From: Corella eumyota
Taxonomy: Eukaryota; Chordata; Ascidiacea; Phlebobranchia; Corellidae
Direction of reading: 5' to 3'
DNA: 64,000 nt
Assembly (NCBI GenBank): GCA_963082875.1
Contig: OY720098.1
Coordinates: 5,828,001 to 5,892,000 of the forward strand
The position numbers and the translations under genes were made by a program. The notes beneath the pieces were generated by a model. That model saw only the letters and a list, made by a program, of their open reading frames with translations. It was not told the origin of the DNA and did no database searches. Positions 48,083 to 59,854 of this stretch are shown here, piece by piece (within the stretch, counting starts at the first letter, position 1; each line of letters starts with the position of its first letter).

Positions 48083-48591
48083 AACAAATTAACACGAATC
48101 TACTGAGACAATGCACTTGTTTTTAATCCTTTGACTGCCTGTATATACTGCATTTAAACTTTTAAAAAAAAACTGCCTGTATATACTGCAAAAAAAAACT
48201 GCCTGTATATACTGCATTTAAACTTTGGATATTCCGAATATTAAACACTAATTTCTCGGGCCGGTTATTTTGTGCAATTTATTGATACCACCAACTCCGA
48301 ATATTCCCAATATTTTATTATTAATTACTGTCATATGTAAAAGTAAATCATTTATGCTTATTAATCAATTATATTGTTTTACATGCATACAGAATAATAA
48401 AAGCTTTGCCAGCATAAAAAATATGTTTTTAACAAAATCCGGAATGAAGTTTAAAAATGTATCAAAAAAGAGACATCTAATAATAAGAAACAATCAGGTA
48501 TTACCATCTAATAGCAAAATTATATAGCCTATACTAGTTTTTGTTTTTAAATAAAACATTTTAAATTTCCCAAGTAAAATTACACAATTCA
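48083..48591. other. Convergent 3' region of the giant gene and RBM19
   Basis: Only 509 bp separate the stop of the giant gene (48,082) from that of RBM19 (48,592, - strand). Three copies of AACTGCCTGTATATACTGCA occur at about 48,135-48,215. AATAAA for the plus-strand gene lies at 48,396-48,401. On the minus strand, AATAAA (TTTATT on plus) lies at 48,314-48,319 and 48,278-48,283. The two transcripts would therefore overlap by ~100 bp or more if these signals are used. Confidence 0.6.
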
Positions 48592-50958
48592 CTATTTTTC
48601 TTGACCGATACTTTCTTCAAATTCATTAAGGCCTTTGTGCTTCTTGACATTACCATGGAAGTGATCAGCAGTTTTTCTTCGTAAGTTTTCCAAGCTTTCT
48701 TTTTCAGTATCTGCCCATTCCAGCACCAGTCTTCTTCCGTACAAATGAGTTGAGTGACATAGTGACTCAAACGCATTTTTTGCATCCTGTTTCGTGATGT
48801 AATCAACAAATGCAAATCCTCTGTGACTACCTCCCTGACCAGGTGTCAAGTTCATTTTTTTGGGCAAGCGAACACTTTTAATTTCCCCAAAAGATTTAAA
48901 TAAACTTAAAATTTCCTGTTCATTAGCTTGAAATGGAATGTTGCGAACCAAAATTTTTGATGAAATTGTTTTTGTTTCGATTTGTTTCTTGCTTTTTTTT
49001 GGTTCAGCTGTTTTCCGTTCTGAAATCTTTAACTCTAGGCTATGTTCATCTAACAACTTGTGTTGTAGCGTTTTAAGAGCTTTTTTACCATCAGCAATTA
49101 ATTTATACTTTACAAACCCATAACCCATAGACAAAAGTGAGTTGTTTTTGTGGGTTTTTTTACGACTTATTGTGCATGATATTAATGGACCACACTTTTC
49201 AAAATGCTTGGCCATATTTTCTTCTTTAGTGTCGAAGTTCAAGTTTTTAACAAACAATGTTATTCCTGTTTTTTCTGAATGGTCTTTATCATGGTCAGAA
49301 TTAATGGTTGTTTGCTCTGGATTAGAAGTGGTGGAAACTTTTTCTTCAATGCTTGTTGGACTTTCTGAAAATGATTTGATAAAGGTATTTATTGGAGCCC
49401 ATTCTAAATAAAGTGGTTTATGATGAAACTGGCGATATGCTAGTTTTGTAAAAGCATTTTTAGCTTCGTAAGATATTAGACACTCAATTAAAGCAGTTGT
49501 TCCTGCTGGCGCAAGCAAAACTCTTCCTAATTTGGCATGTTTTTCAAACATGTCTCTCAATTCAGAAGAAGTTGAACCAACAGACAAATTTTTAGCTATC
49601 AAAACAGTTTTACTTCGCTTTGTGTTTGCCTGGCTAAATGCATCAAGAGAAACACCATTATCAATTAAAAACTGTCTTGTCTCATGCACCAGTTGGGTTT
49701 CGCCGATCGCAACACGTACAGCTGCACTGTGACTTGCAGAAGAGTCCAAAATTTTGTTTTTAGATTCACTGTAACGTTCTGCAATAGCATCTGCAATCGC
49801 ATTTGTACCGATAAACAAGGAGTTCCAATTATGTGAGCTTTGACTTGCCTTTTTGTCATTTTCTATTTTATCTCTTTTGAAAGATGAATTCCCTTCACTC
49901 TTGCTGGTGTCTGAATTGTCAGCTTTGGGTTTAGCTGGGAGAATGTGAAGCATTCTTCCCTGAAAAGCAGTTCCATCCAACTCTGAGAATGCTTTTAAAG
50001 CATGTTCGGGCATCATAAAAGTAACAAAGCCAAATCCAACACTTTTTCTTGTAAGGTTATCAATAGGAATTATGACTTCAGATAAAGGACCGAATTTTGT
50101 GAAAACAATTTCCAAATCATCCTCTGTACAAGTGTATGCAAGGTTTCTTAGAAAAATCCGACCAGATTCTGATATTTCCTCCACTTCACAATCTTCATGG
50201 TTTTTTACTATTTTTTTCACCCAAGACTTTTCTGTATCTGATTTGGCTTCTCGATTGTCAAAATCATTAATTTTAAAAATTTCAATGTATCGCCCACCAA
50301 TATAATCCCCATTGTGTTGTAATCCAAGTGAGGTATCTTTTAATGAGAAAAATTCTACTAAGACATTTCCTGTTCTACTTCCGTTTCCATTTTTTTGAAT
50401 ATTAACGTTAGCTGGTTTAATAGGATAAAAAAATTCAACTATTTGTTTCTTTGTAATGTTAAAAGGGCAGCCTCTTAATCGCAAAATATATTTGGTCTTG
50501 TATGACTTTGTCTTTTCTGTTTTGGTATGATCATCATCACTGTGAATTCCCTCATCATCTAACAAATCACTCTTCATTTTGGAATGAAGAAAATCGCTAT
50601 CTGATACTGTTTTGGTAATATTTTCATTTTCAGGGGGATCTTTGTTTGTTTCCAATAAAGATTGAGCATTTTTAGTTTGTTCAGAAACTTGACTTAATTT
50701 AATGGCAGAGTCCAAACCAAAGTCTCGACATAATTCAACAGTAATTCTTTGATTCATTATTAAAGTCTTGTCTAAGCTGCTCTTAGCTTTTGCTGCTTCT
50801 TCAGGTAATCTATAACCTATAAACCCAAAGCGACGAAATTTTCCAGCTTTAGTATACATGAGCTTTATGTCTGTTATGGTTCCATATGATTCAAACACCT
50901 TTTTAAGATTGGGTTGTTTGGTATCTGATGGAAGGTTTTTTACAATAAGACGAGACAT
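48592..50958 (-). CDS. RBM19: RBM19/Mrd1, six-RRM ribosome biogenesis protein
   Basis: A single uninterrupted frame of 788 residues. I chose the ATG at 50,956-50,958 (MSRLIVKNLP) because the frame upstream has no ATG. Six RRMs at about residues 2-77, 155-230, 266-343, 450-522, 565-648 and 665-750, with RNP1-like octets such as RRFGFIGY, SVGFGFVTF, GYGFVKY and RGFAFVDY. The segment between RRM3 and RRM4 (WNSLFIGTNAIADAIAERY, then VRVAIGETQLVHETRQFLID) is the hallmark of RBM19/Mrd1. The family acts in the nucleolus in 18S pre-rRNA processing within the SSU processome. It is shorter than vertebrate RBM19 (~960), mainly in linkers. The coding region has no introns, unlike its neighbours. On the minus strand TATTTTTAG lies just upstream of the ATG, as for a 5' UTR intron or spliced-leader acceptor. 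Confidence 0.93.
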   Translation of the reverse strand: MSRLIVKNLPSDTKQPNLKKVFESYGTITDIKLMYTKAGKFRRFGFIGYRLPEEAAKAKSSLDKTLIMNQRITVELCRDFGLDSAIKLSQVSEQTKNAQSLLETNKDPPENENITKTVSDSDFLHSKMKSDLLDDEGIHSDDDHTKTEKTKSYKTKYILRLRGCPFNITKKQIVEFFYPIKPANVNIQKNGNGSRTGNVLVEFFSLKDTSLGLQHNGDYIGGRYIEIFKINDFDNREAKSDTEKSWVKKIVKNHEDCEVEEISESGRIFLRNLAYTCTEDDLEIVFTKFGPLSEVIIPIDNLTRKSVGFGFVTFMMPEHALKAFSELDGTAFQGRMLHILPAKPKADNSDTSKSEGNSSFKRDKIENDKKASQSSHNWNSLFIGTNAIADAIAERYSESKNKILDSSASHSAAVRVAIGETQLVHETRQFLIDNGVSLDAFSQANTKRSKTVLIAKNLSVGSTSSELRDMFEKHAKLGRVLLAPAGTTALIECLISYEAKNAFTKLAYRQFHHKPLYLEWAPINTFIKSFSESPTSIEEKVSTTSNPEQTTINSDHDKDHSEKTGITLFVKNLNFDTKEENMAKHFEKCGPLISCTISRKKTHKNNSLLSMGYGFVKYKLIADGKKALKTLQHKLLDEHSLELKISERKTAEPKKSKKQIETKTISSKILVRNIPFQANEQEILSLFKSFGEIKSVRLPKKMNLTPGQGGSHRGFAFVDYITKQDAKNAFESLCHSTHLYGRRLVLEWADTEKESLENLRRKTADHFHGNVKKHKGLNEFEESIGQEK

Positions 50959-52730
50959 GATTAACACTTGCAAAGTGCCTAAAAATATATATAAGTAAAG
51001 CTTAGGCTACAAAAGTAAGTAATCACTATAATCATTCATTTTTTAATTGATTTTCAATTAAAAAAGAGTGTACTGTTAAGAGCTATCTAGTAAAAATCTA
51101 CGGCATTAAAATTTATAAACATATATTAAAGGGTTTTTAGGAAGAATCAACTCGTGCCATTATAATTCGTAAGGCACTATGTAAAAGGCGGAGTGCTTGT
51201 GCAGAGTGCGGAGTGCGGAGTGCGAATTGCTTTGATTTTTTTTAATTATTATTTTTTTAATTTTTTTATTGACGCCACTTATGGTGACTTCATCAGAATG
51301 TTATGTTGGTACAATAATAGTATAAGGTTAACATACAACCATTTGTGATACATAAAATGTAGAAAACTATACGCAGCAGATTTTTAAATAGTTTAAATAT
51401 TACGCTAGGTTAAAACTCAAAAATGGATTAAAATTTTGGATTTAAAGGCTTAAACAGCATTCTGAATTTTACTTAATTTTAATGAAGTTTTTCAACAAAA
51501 CATTATAGTTTGAAAATTAAAAAAAAATTAAACTTTTATTGGGAAAAACAATTTTTAAACATTTTTTTTTCTTTTTTGTCACGTGGTATCGTTATCAGAA
51601 AAAGGTGTAAAGTCGGCGCCTTTTTGAAGTGTTTTTTGCGCCTTTTACTGATAACATAAGCAAAATTTTCTTTATTACGTTTTTCCGCCCAAAAAATGAT
51701 AATCGAAATACGTAATTTCGGCATATAATGCTCCCGTTAACCCCTTTATCCCTTTTGTGCCATCTCCTAGTTAGCATTATTCGATTGCAAATTCAATTTA
51801 CTTTAGGAATGGGGCAATAAAAATGTGGCACACAGTAGTTAAGTTATGACAACATTTTCGCCTAAAAATTATTATCAATTATTTGTATTCGCTGCGTATA
51901 GTTTCCAACATTTTATGTATCACGAGTGGTTGTACGTTAACCTTATGCTATCAGCAATTGTGTGCACTCAAGTAAAAACTTTTTTATAATCATCAAAATG
52001 TTATGTTGGAATGATGATAGCATAACGTTAACGTACAACCACTTGTGGTACATAAAATGTAGAAAACTATACGCAGCGAATACAAATAATTGATAATAAT
52101 TTTTAGGCGGAAATGACGTCATAACCCTTGTGTGCCACATATTTATTGCCCCATTCCTAAAGTAAATTTAATTTGCAATCGAATAATGCTAACTAGGAGA
52201 TGGCACAAAAGGGATAAAGGGGTCAACGGGAACATTATATGCCGAAATTACGTATTTTGATTATGAGTTTTAGGCAAAAATGACGTCATTACCTTTGAGT
52301 GCCACATTTTATTGCAACATTCCTAAAGTAAATTGAACTTGCAATCGGATGAAACTAACTAAAAGTTGGCACCAAAAAGATGAAGGAGTCGACGGGAGCA
52401 TTATTTAATGAAATTACGTACGAAATTACCCCATAAAAACAAAGGGTATTACTCAAATGAGATTCCTCGATCATGTCACGTAAAATCGCAATCATACGAC
52501 CGTTTTTGTTAATATATTAAAATTGTATTAAATAAATATTGTACTATGTGAAGAAGCAATGTTTTGTGGTGTAATAAATAATTTAAATATGTTTATAAAA
52601 AATTGTTAAATTTTTTTCTACTTGAAATCATTTCCAGTTTGTCACGTGACTTATGAAAACAGTGCGGGAAGAAAACAACTTTTTATGTTTTTGTAAATAC
52701 AAACAGGCAAAAGAAATTTACCCATAAACT
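50959..52730. promoter_or_regulatory. Shared divergent promoter region of RBM19 and CIP2A
   Basis: RBM19 (-) and CIP2A (+) start head to head 1.77 kb apart. Most of the spacer is taken by a foldback repeat (51,240-52,435). A short GCGGAGT tandem run (about 51,188-51,230) and TCACGTGG (E-box-like) at about 51,580 and TCACGTGAC at 52,640 also occur. Promoter function is inferred only from gene orientation. Confidence 0.35.
51240..52435. mobile_element. Foldback / MITE-like inverted repeat cluster
   Basis: 51,701-51,953 and 52,013-52,263 are near-perfect reverse complements (~250 bp arms, ~60 bp spacer). They share GCCGAAATTACGTATTT, the block around AATGCTAACTAGGAGATGGC and CTATACGCAGCGAATACAAA. 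A partial same-orientation copy of the right arm's inner half lies at 51,290-51,400, and of its outer half at 52,265-52,430. The left copy is preceded by a smaller inverted pair (GTTATCAG/CTGATAAC, about 51,590-51,656). There is no transposase frame. This is the structure of a non-autonomous foldback DNA element with nested copies; the family is not identified. Confidence 0.75.
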
Positions 52731-55700
52731 ATGGATGCAAAAGATTGTTTAAAATCTATCATAATATCTGCTTCATACTATTGTCAAAATCAAACAGAAA
52801 GTAACGCTTCACAATTGCTACGACATGTCGAGGTTTGATAAATAATCTTATCTTTTTACGTGATACTTTTGCATAAACTTTTATTTATATATTTCTTTTA
52901 GATATAAGATTACTTTTGTCAAATATTTTTTCTTACATATTTCCCTTACTATAATTGTGTTTTAGGTTTTATTAGCGGTATTGAAACCAAAGGAAGTTGC
53001 ACAATTGTTTAACTTCAAAAATGAGCTTGGGACAGAGTTCTTAAAAAGCGTGTTACAAGTTGTTATATGCCACAACCAAGATGGAAATATTGTTAATAAA
53101 ATATTTAAAGTGCTAAGTATTATTGGTATGTAAAATATTTACATGACTTTACATTTTACAGTCTGACTGTTAGTTTTTGGTACTTACTTTATTTAAAGCT
53201 GACATTTATACATTGTACATTTGTTTACATAAAATGATTAATTTTAAGCGGGAGAACAATTGGCATGCAGGTATTTGTACGAATCCTTTAATCTATGTGA
53301 AGTGTTATGCACTTATGTTGTTCAACATTACGGAAATAGTTTTCGCTCTGCCAACATATTGCAAGTAATTACAACATTTTTTTCTTTATTGTTTATTTTC
53401 CTGCGAGCCTCCCTCATTATACAAAATACTTTTCATTTTTGGTATTTTGCATAAACTTGAACAAAATGTTAAATTTAACTTCGCTATTGTTAATTTAAAA
53501 AATATGCATTCTTATTGATTGTAGTGTTTTAAATTGTTCGAAAAACTCTCTTACGGTCAAAATGTTTCATCCCTGACAACAAACATTGATAAATTTATTA
53601 CCTGTTTATTTGAAGAAATGTAAGTTTAAGATAAATTATATATGTTTGTATATCTTGAACGTAATTTAAAATAAATTATATATATCTTTATTGTTATTTA
53701 AAAATAACATAGATTAAAACATTTTTTTTTTTATTTAGAAAGAAAAATGGTGATTGTTTTACTGTATGTATTGAAGTTACTGTTAATTTGGTTACCAACA
53801 ATGTAGCTATTCAAGCACAAGTAAAAGGAATTGTAAGTTTCCAATTTAAATCAATAACAACAATATTTTGATTTCCATTAATTTGTAATTATAAAACAAT
53901 TGAATGTAATATTACTTTCTGCAAAAAAATTTTTCTGGGTTGTTGCAGATGGACAGGATGAAAATTCGCAAAAAGTTATTAGAATATCTAAAAACAAGTA
54001 ACAGTAGAAATAAACTAAATATACTTGCATTTATGACAATTTGCTGCTGGGATGACAAAGTTACCAGAAAGGTAGGCAATTGTAATCTAATTTATAAATA
54101 ATGGCATGTGGTTTTCTGAAAGATCATTAAATGTTTTTTTATTTAATTTTTTTTTTTTTTTTTTGGTTTTTCACGCATTGATAAAAGTAAATAATAAATA
54201 CGATATACAATTAAAATTACAACAATGCGACGGGAAAAAATGACAAAATCAATTTAATGATTTAAAACATGCCAAAAGTATTAATGTTTACATAAAGATT
54301 TTAATTATTTTATGGCATGGTCACCAAATCCAGGATGGTCACCAAACCACAATTTTTTAAACTGATTAAAAAATTTTTTATTAACAAAGTTTTGGATATA
54401 AAATTTAGCTGTGGTCGGATTTTCGAAATGTAACTCAAACGCTTTCTCTTCTTATTGCTGAGTTGTTTGATTTTTCTGACCCGGATGGTTATAGTCAACG
54501 CAGAGCAGCTGACTTGTGTTTGGAGTTACTAAAACATGATGATGTTGCTGAGCAATTTGCCATGTAACTTTAATTTCAATGTTGTAATAGTCATCCCATA
54601 TTTTTGTGATAAATTATATACAGTTGTTTTATTAATCTTGAAATTAGATTATTTTTAAGGAAATATTTAAGTATGGAGTCTTTATCATTTTTGTTGTTTA
54701 ACTTAATTTTGTGTCAACAGATACGAATCAGAAAAAAATATCTTACTGAGACTTCTGGAAATGTTGAAAGATAAGGTTGCCTGTAAAGCATCAGAAAAGG
54801 TAATCCATGTGAAATGTTTATATACTTAATAATTTATTTTACTTCTTAACTTGGGAAATGTTTGGTTTACCCCAAATTTGGTTTACCCCATTGTACAAAA
54901 TTAAAAACATGTAACTATTTAACAATGGTCCTATTACCAAATGCCATAAAACTAAAGCTTTTAAAATTTAACTGTTAGTTGTTGGAAGTTATGTTGGGAT
55001 TTTGTCGGACCGGATTTGTGCGACGAAAAATATGTGAAAAAGTTTTTGAAAGTCAAGAAAAGTTGGAAATATTACTTGACTTCATATCATCTCCTGTTAC
55101 TAGAAATACTGGACCTTCTTCCATATTGGCTCTTGATTTTATCCAGGAGTTATGTGAAGTATGTTTGTTTATTTGTCTGTGAGAAATAGAATATTTTTAA
55201 ACTTAGGGTATACATTTATTTTTATAAACTGAATTTGTGCAAATCTAAAATATAATTTTTTAATCCCTATCAATATTTCTATTTGAATAGCTTTAAAACT
55301 TGATTTTAATAATATTTTTCTATTTAATAAAACTTTATTGTAAATATATATTAAAATGATGGATTTGGCTACAATTTGTTTCATTAATTTTTCTTTGGGA
55401 TTGTATAGGATGCAATTGATTGTGGCCAAGATATTAAGGAGGCAGAATGGCTGGAAAGTATTTTAACTGTTCTATTTGGTCAACTTACTCCTAATGTGCC
55501 TGATGACAATCCTGATATGTCGGAAATTTATCTTGAAATTGCAACTGAAAGAACTTTTAAATCTTTACAAATACTCTCTGGTAGGTCAACCTGTTAAATT
55601 ATGAAACATTTTTTTTAAATAAAAAAAAATAGGTAAAGTTTATTGGTATGGTGTAATAAAATTTATATATATATAGTGTATTAGTTAAAATTAAAAAAAA

Positions 55701-58700
55701 TGGTGTTAAACGTGTAAAGGTAAATTTCTGGAAAGTAATCGACAAAAGCTAAATTTTTATTTTCAAGTTCTTGCGGGTGAAGATGATCTAAAGAGTGTGG
55801 TTGCATCAGGATTAGATGTTGCTACTTTAAGTCAAGTGATTAATCATCAACTAACTCACAATCTAACAGGAATCTCACATACTTCTCAACCTAAATGGAG
55901 GTTTTAAACTTTTTGTTACATAGTTTATACACTTAAGTTAAATACACGAACCACGTGAATAGTTTGTATTCAGATAGTATTGCAATGACTAGTGTGTCAA
56001 CTTTTATTTAAATTTCCGTTGTTTTGATATAGTGACATTGGTGTTGATGTTGTGTTATGCTCTCTTCAATTTGCAGACAAACTAAAATCAGATTTACCTG
56101 ACCTGGAAGAACTATTTTACACTACATTACAGGTGTTTAAAACCAGCTTAAAATTAGGTTATGATTGTTTACGTATCTCATAATACTTTTATTTTTATTT
56201 TTTTATTAAATTTTAATTTACAAAATTTTTACAATTTAGGATTCTCGGTTAGTTCCAATTATGGCAACTGCAATATCAAGTCAAAATCAAAAACGAGTTT
56301 ATGCTGCTCTGAGACTACACCAAGAAGCCTTACCATTGCCTGAATATCTATCGCTATCGTACATTTGCATTAATTTTTTTATAGAAAAACTTACTATACC
56401 CAATTTAACCCATACTAGAACTGAAAACTTTCAACTTTTTTGTTTTGTTAACTTTTTTATTTTTTGTTGCAGGCTTTCTGAGTCGATTGCCAACCTTAAT
56501 AGCAAAAAAACACAGGTTGACAACATTGCTGAATATACAAGATGTGAGGTAGTTAAATCAGTTTTACAACCTTCTATAAAACAAGAGAGAATAAACATTA
56601 GTTCTAGGTATTTACTTTTTATATTAAATATCTCAAAAAAGTACTTGTTATATTAAATATCAATATCACAAAAAAAGTACTTGTTTTATTAAATATCACA
56701 AAAAAGTTAAAATGTACCTAATGTTTTTAAGATTAAATTTGATGTTACTTATGATTTGGTTGTATTTTAATTTGTTTTTTGTTATTTTTATTTAACTGGT
56801 TATTAAATTCTCACCAAAAATTTTCCGATTATTTTTAATATTGTTTTAATAAATATTTCGTTTAAGTTCTCATTTAAGTGATGAAGGTAAAGAGAACATT
56901 CAATCATTAATCGCAAAAATTCATTCTATGGATGAAGTAAGAAATTGTGTTATTTTTGACTAATGCAGTTTAAATTTTATATTTAGAACTGCCATAACCT
57001 AAACTGCTGATTCATTTTGCTTAACATAAATTCTTACTGTCATATTTTTAAATATAGGATGTTCAATCAGATGATGTTAAAAGCAGGAAAACACCTGAAA
57101 TGTTTGATATTTTTGAGCAAAGAATTTCATCACTCATTGTAAGTTGCCTAAGTTTTTATTTATATTGTATTACGTGAAATTTTAAAAGCTACCTAACTTT
57201 TTTAAAGGACAATTATTCATACTTCATTTTTTAAAGACTTTATCTTCTACTTTAGGGTATTTTCTTTGTATCAAAAAGTGTATATGTATTAGGCAATATA
57301 TAATTACATTGTATTTGTTAAAGACAAAAGAAAATCACCTTCAAGATTTACTTGAAGCGAAAACACTTGCACTTGCTCAAGCAGATCGACTTATCTCAAA
57401 AAGTCGTACTCAAAAGTCTAAATCTGAAGAAGACATGAGGAGAATTGTTAATATGCTCAAGCAAGCTGTATCCAAAAATGAAGGTCAAATTTTATATTTT
57501 TTGGTTATGCAGAGTAAACTAAAGAATATTTTATGTGATAGCATAATATTTAACAACTGCTAAAGGAAAAATCTGCTGAAAAAATTACTGTTTTTTAGTT
57601 TTTAAAAATTCCTTCTGTTTAAAATTGTTTGCTAAAATACATAATGATAGATATGTGTGAAGAAATGAAAGTGTTAGATTCAGACAAACAACTGCAAGAG
57701 CGTGAATTACATATCATGATCGAGAAAAACGGGGATCTTAAGATGATTGCTGAGCAGTTTGAATGCCTTTTACCGGACTACAACGATAAAAAACACAAGT
57801 ACTTACTAATTTTGCAACCTTGTGAACTGAGCCACCAAAAATTTGATTTTATACTAATTTGTTTTGGTAGGATTTCAGTGTTAGAAAGAAACTTACAGAC
57901 ATCTCATGCGGAATATGACACATTAAAAGATATTCACGAAATGATTCAAAAGCACAATGACAAACTTAAAGTACAACTAAACGAGTAAGTTTAACAAAGT
58001 ATGTAAACTATTAAAATCCAATGTGTTTATTTAAAATTAAGAATTTTAAACAAATAATTTAAAAATGTTCTTAATGTTTTAAAACTGGTTTTCGTTTATG
58101 CAACTAAACTAAAAAAAAATAATAAAAAAAAAATACTTATACTTTAAACAAAAAATTATTTTGAACAATTTTTTGTTTCCAAATTTTAAAAGAGCTGTTC
58201 GCAAACTTGAAATTCTTGAAGAAGAGCGAATCGATCATCATAAGAAGTTTTCGGAATTAGAGAGAAAGGGAGCAGACCTCACTCAGCTTGTGGAAGAACA
58301 GGATCGATCTTATAAATCACTACTCCAGGAGAAGACGGAGCAGGATACAAATGTCAAGAATCTTAATCTTCATGTAAAGAAAAAAGAAGAAGAGTTAAAA
58401 ATAAAGGTATTTCTTGAAATAGTTTTGTGCTTTTCGGGATTGTTAAATTTCTTATATTAAAAAAAATATATAATATTTTCTTACGATTTTTCAGGTGATT
58501 AGTTATGTGAAATTAAAAAAGGAATATGAACACAAAGAGAAAAAGGTTAGTTTTTTTAGTAGAGTTTTATATATTTTATTTTTAATAACATGTTTTTTTT
58601 ATTTTCTTTATTCTTCTAGCATGAAATTGAGAAAGAAGATTTAAAGAAATTATTAGAAGAAAAACAAGAAGAAGCTAATCGTGTTCGTGAAAAATTAGAC

Positions 58701-58766
58701 AAGCAAGCTCAAACTCTAGCTATGATTACTGGACTTTGTAATAACCCAAGGGGTAGTCAGAACTAA
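52731..58766 (+). CDS. CIP2A: CIP2A, PP2A inhibitor / mitotic scaffold (22 exons)
   Basis: Exons: 52731-52832, 52966-53125, 53249-53364, 53525-53619, 53739-53832, 53949-54071, 54409-54563, 54721-54799, 54979-55158, 55409-55580, 55768-55900, 56033-56132, 56240-56358, 56473-56607, 56867-56936, 57058-57138, 57324-57483, 57651-57798, 57871-57984, 58193-58406, 58495-58545, 58620-58766. They total 2,748 nt, 915 residues, against ~905 in human. The N-terminus MDAKDCLKSIIISASYYC and SNASQLLRHVEV match CIP2A, followed by an armadillo-like helical region. HLQDLLEAKTLALAQADRLI is near-identical to the human segment that opens the coiled coil (from ~residue 650 to the end). CIP2A binds B56 subunits of PP2A, stabilises MYC and works with TOPBP1 in mitosis. 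Splice sites are GT-AG throughout. An acceptor-like ACAAACAG lies 15 nt upstream of the ATG. Confidence 0.9.
54165..54315 (+). repeat. Interspersed repeat copy in a CIP2A intron
   Basis: This is the second copy of the element described at 18,640-18,790, in the same orientation, sharing AATGATTTAAAACATGCCA and flanking words. It is followed by a short local duplication of ATGGTCACCAAA. It lies in the intron between the exons ending at 54,071 and starting at 54,409. Confidence 0.55.
56605..56710. repeat. Short intronic tandem repeat in CIP2A
   Basis: ATTAAATATC, an A run and GTACTTGTT recur about three times immediately after the donor of the exon ending at 56,607. Confidence 0.7.
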
Positions 58767-59854
58767 AATTTCTCTTTGTATTTTTTAAACTTTAAACCAT
58801 TAGTTTTTTAACGAAGTGGTCAGTAAGTAATATATATGTTTATTATTTTTTCAAAGTTGTGAATTCCTGTATCTTTATTTCACATTTTGTAATAGTTGTG
58901 CCTTGTTTTGGCTATCAATAATTATAAAATACAAACATACATTATGTGCATCATTTTGATTTAGTCAAAATTCATATTACAAACTAAAAAAGTTTAAATG
59001 TCTCGTGAAAACAAAAAAGTACCCGATTTTTAAAAAATATATTTTTTTACATTGATAATGTAACATACAACACAATTATTAAAATGTATTTAAAAAAACA
59101 TTACAAAACAAAGTTGAGGGTCATAAATTTTAATATTAGTAATTCAGTTGCAACCATTAGTTTTGATTTAAACAAAATATTTTTGTATAAAAAAGAAATT
59201 TATCCACTCACAGTCACAATCCTTGAAAACCTCTGTTCGCAAACTTATAATGAAGATGTCCTTGCAGAAAGTCTCGTTGTTTTGTTTTTTATGAACAGCA
59301 GTTAGAAGATGTTTTAAAGTTTTCATAGACATTTTCAAGTCTAAAATAGTAAAACTAGGCTCTTACTTTTTCTTTTAAAGAAAATTTTGCGCGTTAAAAA
59401 GGGTGAGCTAGCACATCTAACTGTCTTTACCACCAGACCATTTACCTGTCAAAGTCTGTAAGTGAAGTTAGAAAGTGCTTTGCTTGACAGTCTGACAATA
59501 CCAATGAATTATGCAGAATTTTTAATGTGTTAAAGTTAGGTTTTGATGCATTTAAATTATTTTATCAATTTGTTCAAGTATATTTTTGAGCCTTTGATAC
59601 AGTATGCCAAACGACAACGCAGTGGTAGGCAATTGGTTTTGGCCACTGACTGAAGTTTGTTTCCAACCACTGCCATTTGTCCATACCCAAGTGCACACAT
59701 TTTTCACTGTGCTGATATTTGCCTCCCAGAAGGGCAAAGACCGTTTTGAGACACTCGTAATAGTATCAAATGGTCATTTTTTTAAAAACTGTTTATTTTA
59801 TTTACTGGTTTAGGACAAAATTTGTTATTGGTTGGCAAACTACAACAGAAGAAA
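58767..59854. other. Intergenic region between CIP2A and NDUFB3
   Basis: About 1.1 kb. It contains a stretch open on both strands (59,175-59,340, described separately). A possible degraded antisense tRNA-like segment (TTTACCACCAGACCATTTAC) lies near 59,430. An acceptor-like TTTACTGGTTTAG ends at 59,813, 41 bp before the NDUFB3 start codon. I found no AATAAA shortly after CIP2A. Confidence 0.45.
59175..59340. other. Short unassigned segment open on both strands, with splice-like ends
   Basis: On the plus strand, after CCACTCACAG at about 59,216, a frame encodes TILENLCSQTYNEDVLAESL and ends at a stop near 59,305. On the minus strand a 54-codon frame from an ATG near 59,331 encodes MSMKTLKHLLTAVHKKQNN. 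It reaches a consensus donor, ACTGTGAGTGG, at about the same point. GC content is higher than in the flanks. It may be a stray exon of an unrecognised gene on either strand, or chance. Confidence 0.25.

Noticed and set aside
48592-50973. RBM19 start 15 nt further upstream
   Set aside because: That position is TTG; the first ATG in frame is at 50,956-50,958 and gives the conserved MSRLIVKN start.
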